Below, piece after piece: positions 1 to 13,415 of a stretch of DNA of 64,000 nucleotides (the first letter of the stretch is position 1; each line of letters opens with the position of its first letter). Made by a program: the position numbers and the translations under genes. Under the pieces are notes generated by a model, which saw nothing but the letters and a program-made list of their open reading frames with translations, was not told the DNA's origin and searched no databases. This stretch comes from Anadara kagoshimensis (taxonomy: Eukaryota > Mollusca > Bivalvia > Arcoida > Arcidae): NCBI GenBank assembly GCA_021292105.1, contig CM037874.1, positions 13,245,115 to 13,309,114 on the forward strand, read 5' to 3'.

Positions 1-880
1 GTACATACTTGTATACAGAGTATCCTGCCTGACCTAAAGAAGAATAAATATATCTACTTAATGTTGTGTGGCCAAAAGTAATTCTGTATTGCAAAAACAA
101 ACTGCACTATTCAATATGGTAAACATAAATAGTAAAAGTAAACAAGATTGATTCATTGAATGGAGTTTAACATCACAGTCATGAATATTTTGTTTAAATT
201 GAGAATCATCAGCTATAAGTGAAATGGCAGAAATTTGTACCTTTGCATTGGGTTGTGGGTTCAGGCCAAATGTTCAAATGTGCAGGGAAGGTTCTTCAAC
301 ATGTGACAACTTCTGTTAAATGGGACACCTGTTTTTAAGATCTCTTCCCAAGTACCCAAAGACTTTCATTTGTGAAATGCAGAGTGCTTAGCAAAAGAAC
401 AGTCACTAACTACTATCAGGTCTTTATCAGACCCCACCAGGTTTCAAATCCCCAACCTCTCACATATGGAACCAGCACTTTACTAACTAAGCTGTTGTAG
501 TGGTTAAAGGCACAAGATAGATTACTTAATGTATATAGATGAATCAGAGTATGACAATATCAGAGTTGCACTTTGCACTTGTAAGCTAAAAGAAACCATA
601 AAAGGACACAATTCAAATATGTCTGGATGAGTGGGTGTGAAATCGTGAAAGATATGCTATTATTTTGTGTCCAATAGTTATAAACTTTACACAGTAACAT
701 CTTTGTATAAAATGTCTGCATATTTTCAACTATTTTCATCAAATCTGTCCTTCCCTGAAATGGTATAGTTAAGCTAAATTTTCAAATTCTATGGTTGTAA
801 TGGATAACTAAATTCTGGTCATAACATCATACCAGAAAAGGGTGTACATGATTGCAAAATAATATTGCATGTTAACTTAC
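1..880. other. Left edge: PRODH intron 12, no gene seen
   Basis: No exon found on either strand. About 148-190 resembles the SINE tail motif found elsewhere in the window (minus orientation), and 425-470 has a B-box-like GGTTTCAAATCCCC, so SINE debris is likely. Confidence 0.5.
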
Positions 881-967
881 CCAATGGAAAACTGACTTGA
901 TCACACATTCCTAAAAGTTGTCCAAAACATATCAGTCTCTCTAGGCATGATATTGTACTGCTTCATT
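881..967 (-). CDS. PRODH: PRODH exon 12, with an apparent frame slip
   Basis: Acceptor with a long pyrimidine tract (tttttgttttatag), donor gtaagt. Joined to exon 11 it starts [14 protein letters not shown], but the conserved [18 protein letters not shown] lies in another frame, switching within GAGACTGATATG near 930-940. Two extra bases (or one fewer) would be needed. Either the assembly has an indel here, or a 3' splice site after tgcctag (at 942-943) is used with an unseen micro-exon, or the allele is broken. Intact splice sites and good conservation argue for a sequence error. Confidence 0.85.
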
Positions 968-3900
968 CTATAAAACAAAAACAATGACCAAGTAGAGTTA
1001 CTAATCAAATCTAGATGGTAATATTAGGAGTCATTACAGATTTTATGCAGGTTACGTTCCATACATGGTCCCATGTGCCCTGTAAATGATTTTTGTATTC
1101 TGAGCAGCAGGGAACAAAAATTACAGTCATTTTAAGTATCTCAACTTCATGATGGCTTGCCACCTCTCTCTCTCTCTCTCTGGTCTATATAACTTACTTC
1201 TCTACAGTAAATCTTACCCTATCTTCGTTATGACTAGCAACCATGACACTGGTTTGCTCTCTCTCTCTCTCTTCTCTCTCTCTCTGGTGTATATAACTTA
1301 CTTCTCTACAGTAAACCGTACAGTATCTTCATTATGACTAGCTCTCTCTCTCTCTCTATCTCTCTGGTGTATATAACTTACTTCTCTACAGTAAAACCGT
1401 ACAGTATCTTCATTATGACTAGCTCTCTCTCTCTCTCTCTCTGGTGTATATAACTTACTTCTCTACAGTAAACCGTACAGTATCTTCATTATGACTAGCC
1501 ACCATGACACTGATTCGTCCCCTTTCTCTCTGATTGATCTGTTTCATTACAAACTCTAAGACCTTATGATACATCTCTGAGGTAGCTTCATAAGTAGGAT
1601 TCACAGGGTCTTCATAACCAATGGTGACAGCTCTCTCACGCTCCTGTAAATTACAAATCAAGACAACAATATGATAAGTATACATTGAAAATAAAGATGA
1701 ATTCCTATTTTGATTTAATATTGATCAGCCATAAAATAAAATGTAAAATGACAGCTACTTGGGATCCCATGTCTACATGAAAAAAGTTTCATTAAAACCT
1801 GCTTTGTAGTTTTAAAGAGGTCAAAAATGTGGTAATAATGCACACAAACACAAACACACACAAATACATACACAGACATGTGCGTACTGCACTATGCCAT
1901 AGATAAGGTTGTATGACCTTTGATCAGGTGAGCTTACACCCTTTTTCACTGGCAGTTGACCAAGAAAAACCCTTTTTCACTTGGGGTCAAGTGCACAGTG
2001 GCAAGGGCTCTTGGAGTTTGAAGGCTAATGCCTTAACAACTAGGACTCTATAGCCCTCTTACTTCAGTATCAGTTATCAAATTAAATTTACAAATGCATT
2101 CATACTCTTGGACATTTGTAATGTCAATTTTAAGTCTCATAAACTGACTTGCAAATATTTGCAATTTTCAGGATTGAATTAGCATCATAAGAAAATTTGT
2201 GTTAAATGACATCACAAAACAATTTATTTTTGGTGTAACAGACAAAATCCTTTATTCCCTAACATTAAACAGTGGGGAATATTTTCTGCCAAATTTCTGC
2301 CTCTTCACCTATTGCTGATGACATCCCAGTGAGTGTTATATTCTTGACTGGAGTGTAAAACTCTAATCCGAAAATTACAACTTACCTGCTCCATATATGC
2401 ACCTCTCACTAACTTGGCACCAAAATGAAAGTTTTCCCTCCTAGCCAGATCCATATCTACACAGATTGTATCATAAGCACCCTAAAACAGAACAACTGTA
2501 TTTTGTACATTGTCATTAACATATCATGGGCTAAACTAAAATAGCTTGTATGCAAGTGGCTTGCAACTGTTTATTTTCATATCATGGGGTAAACTAAAAT
2601 AGCTTGTGTGCAAGTCACTTGCAACTGTTCTACCTTGTCCATCAAAATAGTTTGAAATCCTCGAAGCTATTTCTTCTGCATTTTTCCTTCAGTTTTAAAT
2701 AAAAGATTGTTGGTTTGTGCCAAAGCTGGGTGAGATAAGAATTTTGTCCTGAGGTAAGAATTTAACTCCAAATTGCTCCATTAAAACCCACTATTAAAAT
2801 ATGTGGCTTCCTACAGAAGTGCTCAGAGATAACCTTATAAGACAGAATTATGTACCATTCAAGTTAGAGTCTTAATGTATTCTGAATATGTATTGACTGT
2901 CAGTAAACTACAAAACCATTATATAAACACTGGCTTTGGCACAGTAAAGCATGTTCTCCTCATGTGCAGCCATTCATGACCATTTAAAAAGATTATTTAT
3001 TCCACAGGAAATGTAGGTATTTGGAAGTTTCTTAACTGTTATAGAAGCTGATTTGAGCTGACAATTATGTCGGTGTTCCAAATACGGAAGTGTTGGTTTC
3101 AGGAAGTTTTTATTTCTACTTTCTACTTTGCTCAGTCTGTTTCAGTCACTTAGTTGTAAGCGTCTTCTGTAGCTGCCACAGGTGGCCTACTCTTTTTCGA
3201 ACTCTACAGAGGTGTCTTTAGCATGCACTGAGACATGTGACCTCAGTTCTGAGTCTCATTCGAAAAACTACTGAGTAACAAGCTTTTTACAGCTCAACTA
3301 TTACATGATTTATATCAGGATAAATCTGTACAGACAATGTGGTTTAGGGAGGTTGTTGGTATTTTGAGGTGTCAGTTTTTGGACCTTATACTGTAAATAC
3401 CTTCAGATAACATTGATATGTGTTAAATAAGACAGGCGAATCTTTGTTAAACTTGCGCATCATTTCCATGGTAAGACGTCTAATGGCGGGTTGGAAATAT
3501 GTCTGCTCGGCATCTACCATAATCCTTACTCCTTTCTTCTGAGCATACTATTAATACAAAAAAAATTTTTAATGAAAATTATCAAGATATTACATACCAG
3601 TATATTACTATTTTGTAATAATTTAGAAATAAACAAGAGAACTTAAAATAAATGAGGTCTTATGTAATGGTAGGCAATCCTGTTGTATAATGCCATCAGC
3701 ACAATGCATAGGCAAAATATTTCTGCACCTTTGCCCATAGCTAGATTGTCTCAATATAAGTGAAATATTCTTGACTGGGATGTTAAACACCATTACTAAA
3801 CTCAAATCACTCACAACAGGGATATATACTAGTACATTATAGGAATGAAGTTTATAATAATTATCAGTTTTGTATCATAATGGAGTGAAGTAAATGAGTT

Positions 3901-6900
3901 TTAGGTCCCAGTAAAGATTCTTTCACTTAATTGAGGCAGACAACTATGGAGGATTCAGGAGTGGCTGGAGAAAACAGAGATCTTTGACAAGCAAACTGAC
4001 AAACTTTGTCAAAAAAGGATCGTCTGTTCCAAGTAAGATTCAAACCTAGATGATGAGAGGTGATGTGCAGGGATTAAGATTAACAGGGGCCCAGTAGCCA
4101 ATTGCTCCTAAAAATCAGTCTAGGGCCCCTAAATGTTTAAACATTTTAGTTAATTACTACTATTAAAACTTCTTTTTCTGAAGTGAGCTAGGCCCCTAAC
4201 TCAAAATAGTTAAGCTTCATCCCTGATGTGATTTGTATGCATGTGCTTCAGACCACATAAACATTCATATATTTCCTACCTCAGCTAGAGTATTTAGTCT
4301 ACGTAACATGTTCTTCATCTGCATTTCTTCATCATCTGTTAGTGATGTCATTAGTGGTTCAATAGATCCTGTCTGAAATAAAACCAATTTACAAAGACTG
4401 AGTCATGCGAATTTCAATATATCATTGATACAAGTAGCAATAAATTTACAAATAGGTAAGATGTTGGTTGAATGTTGTTCTACATGGCATCAGCAATTCT
4501 TAGCAATGACATAACTTTTTATTTATTAATCTTAACAATTAATCTAAATAAAGTCCATGCACATGAATCTGTGCAAATACTAGTATTTTATGGGGCGCTG
4601 TTTTACTATTTATTAACTATTTAGTGATATCAATAATTCGATTTTTGGATATCAATAATTCATTTATTGATATCCATAAATCGAATTATAGATATCACTA
4701 ATTCGATTTACTGATATCCAAAAATCAAATTATTGATATCAATAAATATTTATTGATATCATTAAATATTAATGGATATCAATAAATCGAATTATTGATA
4801 TCCATAAATGATTTATGGATATCACTAAAAAGTGAATAAATAGTAAAACGGCGCCCCACAGTATTTCAGATATGTTGTGTAATAGCGGTAATCTTAAGAG
4901 TGTCAGTAAACCCATCAATAATGCAGTAGATAAACATCACAGACCACTCAGTCCAATATTAAACTGTTACCAAGCCAACAAATCAAGGCCTGCAACAAGG
5001 AAACTCCTTTCTCAAAATTAGTCGACGAGGGCTGAAATCACAACAGTGATATGCCTATACACTTGTTCAGAAAACAAACATTACTGTTGATAGACTCAAT
5101 ATGTCAAAAGATATCATCATTTCATGGCGACTGTTCTTGTATTTGTGCAGAATTTGTAAATATTTACACTGGTATCAAGACAAGTCTTAAAGGCCTTATA
5201 ATAACTAAGTTAAATAATTTGTCTTAATATTTTGATGTTTATGAAATCATGAAATATATATGATCCATATGATCGAAAATATTCCAAAGATAAAATATAC
5301 TTCACTGCAACATGGCACAACTTTAGAAATCTTCCTTATGTGGTTCATCACTGTACTATGTGATCCCACGTTTGTGTTGGACATTTTGGAAAATGTTAAC
5401 TCCTAGAATAATGTCATTTTTAAGGAAAATCCGTAACTGGTATAGTTCTATATTCAATGGAAATAATTGTTTCACACAAACATTAGTGGTCTCACAAAGT
5501 ACAGCAGCCAACCCCATTAGACAAAATTTACCGTTATATTAGGAATAACAAACAACTTTGATAGACTTATGTTGACTTCTAGCAGATTATCCCAATCCAG
5601 CAGATCTACTTCACTGTAAAACAAAATACAGAATATAGAGTACAACTTAGAATGACTTATGTTGACTTCTAGCAGATTATCCCAATCCAGTAGATCTACT
5701 TCACTGTAAAATAAAATACAGAATACAGAGTACAACTTAGACAGACTTATGTTGACTTCTAGCAGATTATCCCAATCCAGTAGATCTACTTCACTGTAAA
5801 ATAAAATACAGAATATAGAGTACAACTTAGACAGACTTATGTTGACTTCTAGCAGATTATCCCAATCCAGCAGATCTACTTCACTGTAAAACAAAATACA
5901 GAATATAGAGTACAACTTAGAAAGACTTATGTTGACTTCTAGCAGATTACCCCAATCCAGCAGATCTACTTCACTGTAAAACAAAATACAGAATATAGAG
6001 TACAACTTAGAAAGACTTATGTTGACTTCTAGCAGATTATCCCAATCCAACAGATCTACTTCACTGTAAAACAAAATACAGAATATAGAGTACAATTTAG
6101 ACAGACTTATGTTGACTTCTAGCAGATTATCCCAATCCAGCAGATCTACTTCACTGTAAAACAAAATACAGAATATAGAGTACAACTTAGAAAGACTTAT
6201 GTTGACTTCTAGCAGATTATCCCAATCCAACAGATCTACTTCACTGTAAAACAAATTACAGAACTCTCAATACAATTATTACTTATGGTACTGTTATACA
6301 TACAACAAACAGAGGACGTTCTACGGTCAGTGGCTGCCAGCTGAACTAGCAAAGCTATATCAAAGATACAGCTGTATGGAAATGACTACATTTTCAGTCT
6401 CAGATTATGTTTCTTAATCATTATTATTAAAATAAAATATTGTTATTATATTATAACCAACTGTCGATGTTAACAGAAAATACCCAGAGAAAACTATACC
6501 TTTATTCAGTAGTAGTAGGCAAGTAGTTATCTTAGGCAAACAAAATTACCGTACTGATTCAATTTCAAAACTAGTGTGTATTCCAAAGATTGAAAACAAT
6601 TATTAAAACTTTACCCATCGCGAGATATATCCAATATGGAGAACCATTTATGGGAATCATCTTTACTTATAGGTATTCCCATTCCCTTTAACTTTGATCG
6701 GAAATGTTCTTCCTGGAATTTTCTCAGTAAAATATCACCTTCTTCTCCAGCAATGTTGTCAAAAAATCTCCTGATGGATACAAGTACATCGGACAGTTGT
6801 AGCTGAAAGTAACAATGTTGTTCTGTAAGTTTACTGAATTAAGCAGTTACATGTACATGTATCTTATTTTGGTGATTTCCGTAGTATAGTCGAACCTCTA

Positions 6901-9900
6901 TATAAAAGGGCCACCCACTTTTACAGGCCATTAAAATTTTATCCCAACTGTTCTTTTTTTAGTTATTTGAACCTGTATGCAAAGGTCACCTGTCCATAAA
7001 GGCTAGTTTTACAGGTTCCCTTGGGTTGCCTTTTTACACAGGTTTGACTAGAATGTTTAAGGTAATTTATGATCAGAAATGTTGTCAAACAATCTCCTGA
7101 TGGGTATGAGTAAATCAGATAGCTGTAGCTAAATTTAACAATGGTATTTTGTAAATTTAGTGGTTATCTTATTTTAGCATTTTTAACATTGAATGTTGGT
7201 GCTAAATCATGATCACTGCAATGAAAATTTTTCTGCATCAATAAATATAAGCAAACGAGCAACACTGTGACAGCTGAGTAGACACTTAATTATGATCTAA
7301 TGTTATTAGTAAAAACATAATTATAATTCCCTTAGATTATAATTATTTATAATTCTTATCAAGAATATAATTATTAAACATCATTTTATTACAGAAACTG
7401 CAAGTGACATTATGAAATACATAAACATACAGGTATACATAATATCATAATATCAAGTTAACTTTCTTGGATATTGGTTCAAGTTAAAAAAAGTGTGTTG
7501 ATTTATGATTAACATTGCACGGAAATTTGATTACCAGTAGGATGGATGAACAGATGTTGATTCTATCCTAAATACCCCTAAACTTCATTTAGAGGAGGGG
7601 GTTAATGATACAGATATACATGTACTTACTAACAGCTGGGGCCTGCCTAGAGCTGTCATCTTAATAGCTACAAAACCAGTCCCTTCTGTGGCACCTAAAA
7701 TAAATGGAATTATCATTATGTAAAAATTGATCCAAGTCCTATTAATAGTGACTTTTTGTTATAAAGGGCTTTATTTTACCATACATACTTGAAGATTGTA
7801 CTAAACTAGAACTGTCTCTTGAGACCAAAATACCCCCACCCCAACATCTACAAGGGTTTAATGTTTTCTGCAACCTTGACATTTGCAATATTGCCTTACA
7901 CACCTTTGGACCATGAAGATTATTCATTTGAAGTTTTATGACAGTCGTCCAAAGCAGTTATGAGATATGGCCCAGACACAATTTTACAAGGACAGATGGA
8001 TGAACAGACTGACAGACAAAAATGGTGATTCCTATATACCCCCCCCCCCACTCAAACTAGTTTGCAGGGGGTATAAAATTACTTCCAGTCTTTAATATCA
8101 TTATCTAAAAAGTCACACCAGTCAGATTTTACTGCATGTAAACATCAGATAGGGGCATTCCTAGACTTTATGAAAACTGACTCCTAATAAAGTCTCTGTG
8201 ACTGTAGAGCATTTATGAGAGATGTATAATACATGTAAATTCATTTTCAGGTCCAAGGCTTAACTTGAATTTTTTTATTCCTTGGTACAAAAAAATAGAG
8301 ACATGTGTTACATCAAGTATTGCATATAATTTAATTTCCTTTCTATCTTGAAGAGATATATTATCAACTTTTATCAGGGCCCTCAAAAAGTTTTATGGCT
8401 GGCATCACAGTATTTTTGATAAGTTTGATGTCTCTGTGTCCAGGATTGCCCTGGACATATTTGACACCCCATAGTTTCATGTTCCTTTCACTCAATTTTG
8501 ATTACACATGTGGCGGGTGATGCTTACCCTTCTGAAGCACCCAGCCTCACTTCCCTGGTGGAAGTTCCTGTGTTTAACCTAACTTGTCAGTTTAAAAGGT
8601 TTTACTTTGCTTCTGGATTGTGGTTCTGACATGGATTAGTATGTTTGTTTTTGATTTTATTATTAGCAGTTCCACAAAGGCTATATACAAAGGGGAACAA
8701 CTCTACCTTACTTAAATGTACTATACATATTTGTTTTTTTAATTGATAAAGCATGATACATATTTAAAGATTGTGGATTGTGATTTGGACATGGATTAGT
8801 ATGTTGGGTTTTTTTTTGGATTTTATTATTACCAGTTTCACACAGGCTATAAACAAGGGGAACAACTCTACCTAACTTAAATGTACTATACATATTTATT
8901 TGTTTTTTTTAATTGATAAAGCATGCTACATATTATAAATACAAATAGAATTTATAGATGTTTTATCTACTTCTATAATATACCATATGTTACCTGTATG
9001 ATACAGTATATAAATTTACACCTGCAAAATGTAATTTAATAAAACACTGAACAAATTGTTTTCTGTGTAGCACTAACAGAAATAAAATTTGTGTTTGATA
9101 TAATAATGTTCATGTGATGATACATGAATTAGGGGCAAGCACTTAGAAACAGTGTTGGGTGTAAGTCAAAATTTTCAACCAGTCCTTCATTGTTTAATCT
9201 AGGTTTTATTCAGAAGGGCCGTTTTAAAAAACTATCTTCTAAGACACCATAAAATCAATATTTTTCCATTCACATGTTTAATTTTTCCCACTAATGCCTT
9301 AACAATGTGGTCATTTGGAAAAATAAGGGATAAATGGTCCCATGGCCCCTTTTAGATAGAACACTGGTCCTTGTCTGACCATTCCAACATTTTTCTGTAT
9401 ATAGGAAACTATTGAAAAAGTAACCAGTCCTTCTTAACAAGTTAATTGGCCACCAAATGTTTAAGTTGTTACTTCATCAATATTTCAAACAATTTGAGTA
9501 AAATTAACAAATTTCTGTAAAACAAAAATGCACTACACAATGGGTAAATAACTGGCAATTTTTCAGTTTTCATAGTGGAATGGCCTTTTCCACTAATTTC
9601 AAGCATGTACTTTATAATGTATATATCTTAATTGATAAATGTATTTCACCTTTTTCTATTTCTTTTTGATTACGGTAAACATCACAAATGAAGAGATTAA
9701 ACCCTTTTTTCAGAAAAGATTAAATTGTACAACTTTTACCAACTGAAAGTTAGTTAATCTTATGCATGAAACTACCAGTATGTAGACAATATATATATCC
9801 CATTTATGTAACATTTCATATAATCAGGATATGTTACTATAGGCAAACAACAATGACCTGTCCGTTTGACCTTTAATTCAAATATTTATCGTGGATGAAC

Positions 9901-12900
9901 ACATTTATGTTTATGGATCACATGTGTTTATTTCGTCTACATAATGAGAAACTAACTATGCCCATTGTGTATACTAATTAACTGTGACTCCTAGCACTAC
10001 CTATGTAGCGGTTTGATCCTTCTATATGAATTTTCCTAATGAAAGGTCAAGCAGACAGGTCAATGTTGTTTCCTTATACATTATTGTAAACCATAAACCA
10101 TATTGTAATATCATGACCTAGGGGTTAATGTTATAATGACATTACATTCTAGTTGTTGCATGCTCTGTAAAGTTCAGTCATTTTTACAGCTTTATAAAGT
10201 TCAGTAATTTTTACGGTTCTGCACTGGTAATCAAGGTTGTCACATTTACTTTATAAAATCACTGTATTACCCAGTGGATGTACAGTGGTATTCCACATGA
10301 TCAACATGTGCTTGGGGCTTATTACTGCACATGTTCAATGAAATGTAAAGATTTTGGGGTCAACAAACTTATATGACAATTTGAATTTTGAGTATGTTTT
10401 AGTGCATAATGACTTAAAAGTATAACAGTACTTACACAAAATTTATTTTAAATTTCATGAAATGGGAATTAGATAACATGAATTGTGAAAGTTTTGATTA
10501 CATGATATTTAACAAACTAGGCCACAGTTTAAATTTTCCTTAACTTAGATTTTAGCAAACTTTGGTAATCTTTCCTTGGAACTATGAATAAATATTTTTG
10601 ACAAAACAAAATACAAATATGTTAAGCTAGAATTAAGTGATCTTCAAAAGGAAACCTAAAATTCCTGAATCTCTTAAATATAATATAGGTCTATCTTTTT
10701 ATTGCCGTTACTTTTGTAGACCTATGAAAAGCCTCCTAAACCAAAGATTTTGCTCAAATAACATGAGTACAGTAAAATCTTGTTATAGTGACCAGCAATA
10801 ACTTTGTCACTTTGTTAATGGCCACAGTATTTTGTTAAGTCCCAAAATCTATATCTTCTATTTTTTAAGTCTCTCTGGTCAAGATTCTTTCACTTATATT
10901 GAGGCAGTCAGTTAAGTTTAAGTTGAGGGAATCTTACTTCAAGAATGATTGTGAAACTCGGGCCAGGTGCTCTGGAAGGGTTATCATCTCTTGTCTAATA
11001 ACTAATTATTGTACCTGATACTGCATCAATACAATCCAGAAATATTTCTGTGTTCCGATCACAGTTAGCTTCATCTTCATAAAAATAAGTTCTAGCGGAG
11101 ACAACATTTTCTCTTCTATCCCCAAAGTCCTCATGTGCCATGAATCGTTTGTGGTTCGAACCTAAAATTATTTAATGAACAATGATTATTATGTATGATA
11201 TGGGTGTTTAAATATAACTGGTTTTGCTAATAAAGTCTGTAAACATTGACATGTGAAAACAAAAAACTTTGATTTCCATGTACAAGAAGTGCAGATTACC
11301 AACTGTATAAGAGAAAGTTATGGAATATTTTATTACACTAGCAATATTAATTTTCTATAAATATCAAGTTTCTGAAAAAAAATCATATCTATAGTGAAAT
11401 TTCTTTATGATGTCCATCTATAACTTAGACACCTTGCTTAATGCTGCAGTACATTTGTATTTTGAAGTCCCAAAGTTGATTTCTTTAATACTGTTCTCCT
11501 TAGATCTGTCACCAAACCCCTTTATAATGCTAAAATTTGTCCCCTTTATAATGCTAAAATCTGTCCCCTTTATAATGTCAAAATTTGTCCCCTTTATAAT
11601 GTCAAAATCTGTCTTAACAAACAGATGCAACAAATCAAGGTTTACTGCAGCCCTCAAAGTGGGTTTCAAAACTAAGTGGCCAGCTGGCCACCAATTTAAA
11701 TTTTCAGGTGGCCAATGGAAATTCCAAGTGGCCAAGTGTTCTTTTCTTCTAAATGAAGAAAAAGTAAGGCATGTTTTAGGTATGGAGAACGAAAATGCAC
11801 ATTTTTAAAACTGACTTACAATCACTTACATATATCAGTGTTATTAATAGCAATAATGATGATGTAAAGTGTCCATTATACCGTATTGCCTGAAATGGCA
11901 ACAGTATCATGAAAATTCTGTAACACAGAAATAATATATGTTCTCTGGTCACAAAAGTTCAAATTTCAGGTGGACAAGCTGGCCGCCAATTACAAATTTT
12001 AGGTCACCAGACACAATTCCTGGTCAATTTGGCCACCATTTTAGTAGACAAAATTGAAGGCTGTACTGTAAAAAACTTCATACAGGGTTTACAGAATCAG
12101 TATTTAATCATGTCAGTTTTAAAATATGCAGTTTCTTCAAAGAGTTACTGGTCAAATAACTAGTAATGTAATCAATGTTAGTTTTAATTTTTTTCCTAAG
12201 TTATCAGGGTTATTCAGGTCAAATAATTTTCCTTCCTTTACATGAAGCACCATGGGCAAAATAATACATTTTTTTAGTTATACAGGGACTAAATAAATAG
12301 TCTAAACAGCCAAATAATTTGGATGGCCAATGAATACACATGTGCAGTCAAACCTGTCTATAAAGGCCACCCAAAAAAGTGGCCTAAATGGGCAGGTGAC
12401 ATTTATATACAGGTTCAAATAACATGAATAAAGAACAATTTGGATACAATTCTACTGCCCTTTATAAGCAGGTGGTCCTTATACAGAGGTGACCTTTAAG
12501 GTAGGTTAGACTGTAATAACAAAATGGCATTTAGAGTTAGTACTGTTGCAAAGCTCTAATCATCCCAGTACTACTGTAGAAACCACTATGTGACAGTGAA
12601 ATACTCCTTATATTCATAGAAAATCAAATAAAATTGAATAAAGATTGATATTTTTCACTTACTTGCATCTAGGAAATCTGTATGCACATCCGCGATTGTC
12701 ATAAAGTATGACTGTAGAAAGGAAAATGTTGGCGCTATAGAAATTTAACATGGCGAAAATGGCGCAGTTTACACCAGAAGTGATGTCCTTGGTGACGTTT
12801 TACGTCATATGCGCAACAGGATCCGCCATTTGCCTGTTTTTCAACATGTTAAATCCCCATAGCGTCAAAGTTTTACCCTGTGTAGATATATCCTGGGCTA

Positions 12901-13376
12901 ATTGCGCATGCGCATACAGATTTCCTGTTACGACTAGGTACAAGTACGGTAAGTTTCACCACCTCAACCATTCTGAAACTGACTGCCTTGTTATAAGTGA
13001 AAGAATCTTGACTCTAGTGCATAAAACATTGTTGCTACAATCAATTTCTTTAACGACATATGGCACTAAGTTAATTACTAAAGGTCAAATTTCAAAATCA
13101 ATTGCACATTCACCAGGAACAATTTACTGATAAATCAAATATTTTAGGCTGTTGTATGTCAATTTTATTCTTCCTGTAAATGACATGTAATTATGTAATA
13201 GTTTCAGATGTTTGATCTCATATTAAGGTGCATTACATCTCAACTTTAGATGACGAATATAATTAATTTTTCAGCATAGTGCACTGTCAAGCACACAAAC
13301 GATTGATAGATTGATTGATTGATTAATTGATTGATTGATTGATTGATTGCCTGTGTGCATGATTGATTACAAGACC

Positions 13377-13415
<39 letters not shown>

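Noticed and set aside
4591-4860. Replication origin or scaffold attachment region because of AT-rich palindromes
   Set aside because: Clear terminal inverted repeats show a MITE; nothing supports an origin.
5517-6254. 245-codon frame as an independent repeat protein
   Set aside because: It is the tandem acceptor-edge array of PRODH exon 7, with splice sites and phase fitting that gene.
11407-11808. 133-codon and opposing 105-codon frames
   Set aside because: Caused by the 24-bp tandem repeat and a MITE; no homology or splice structure.
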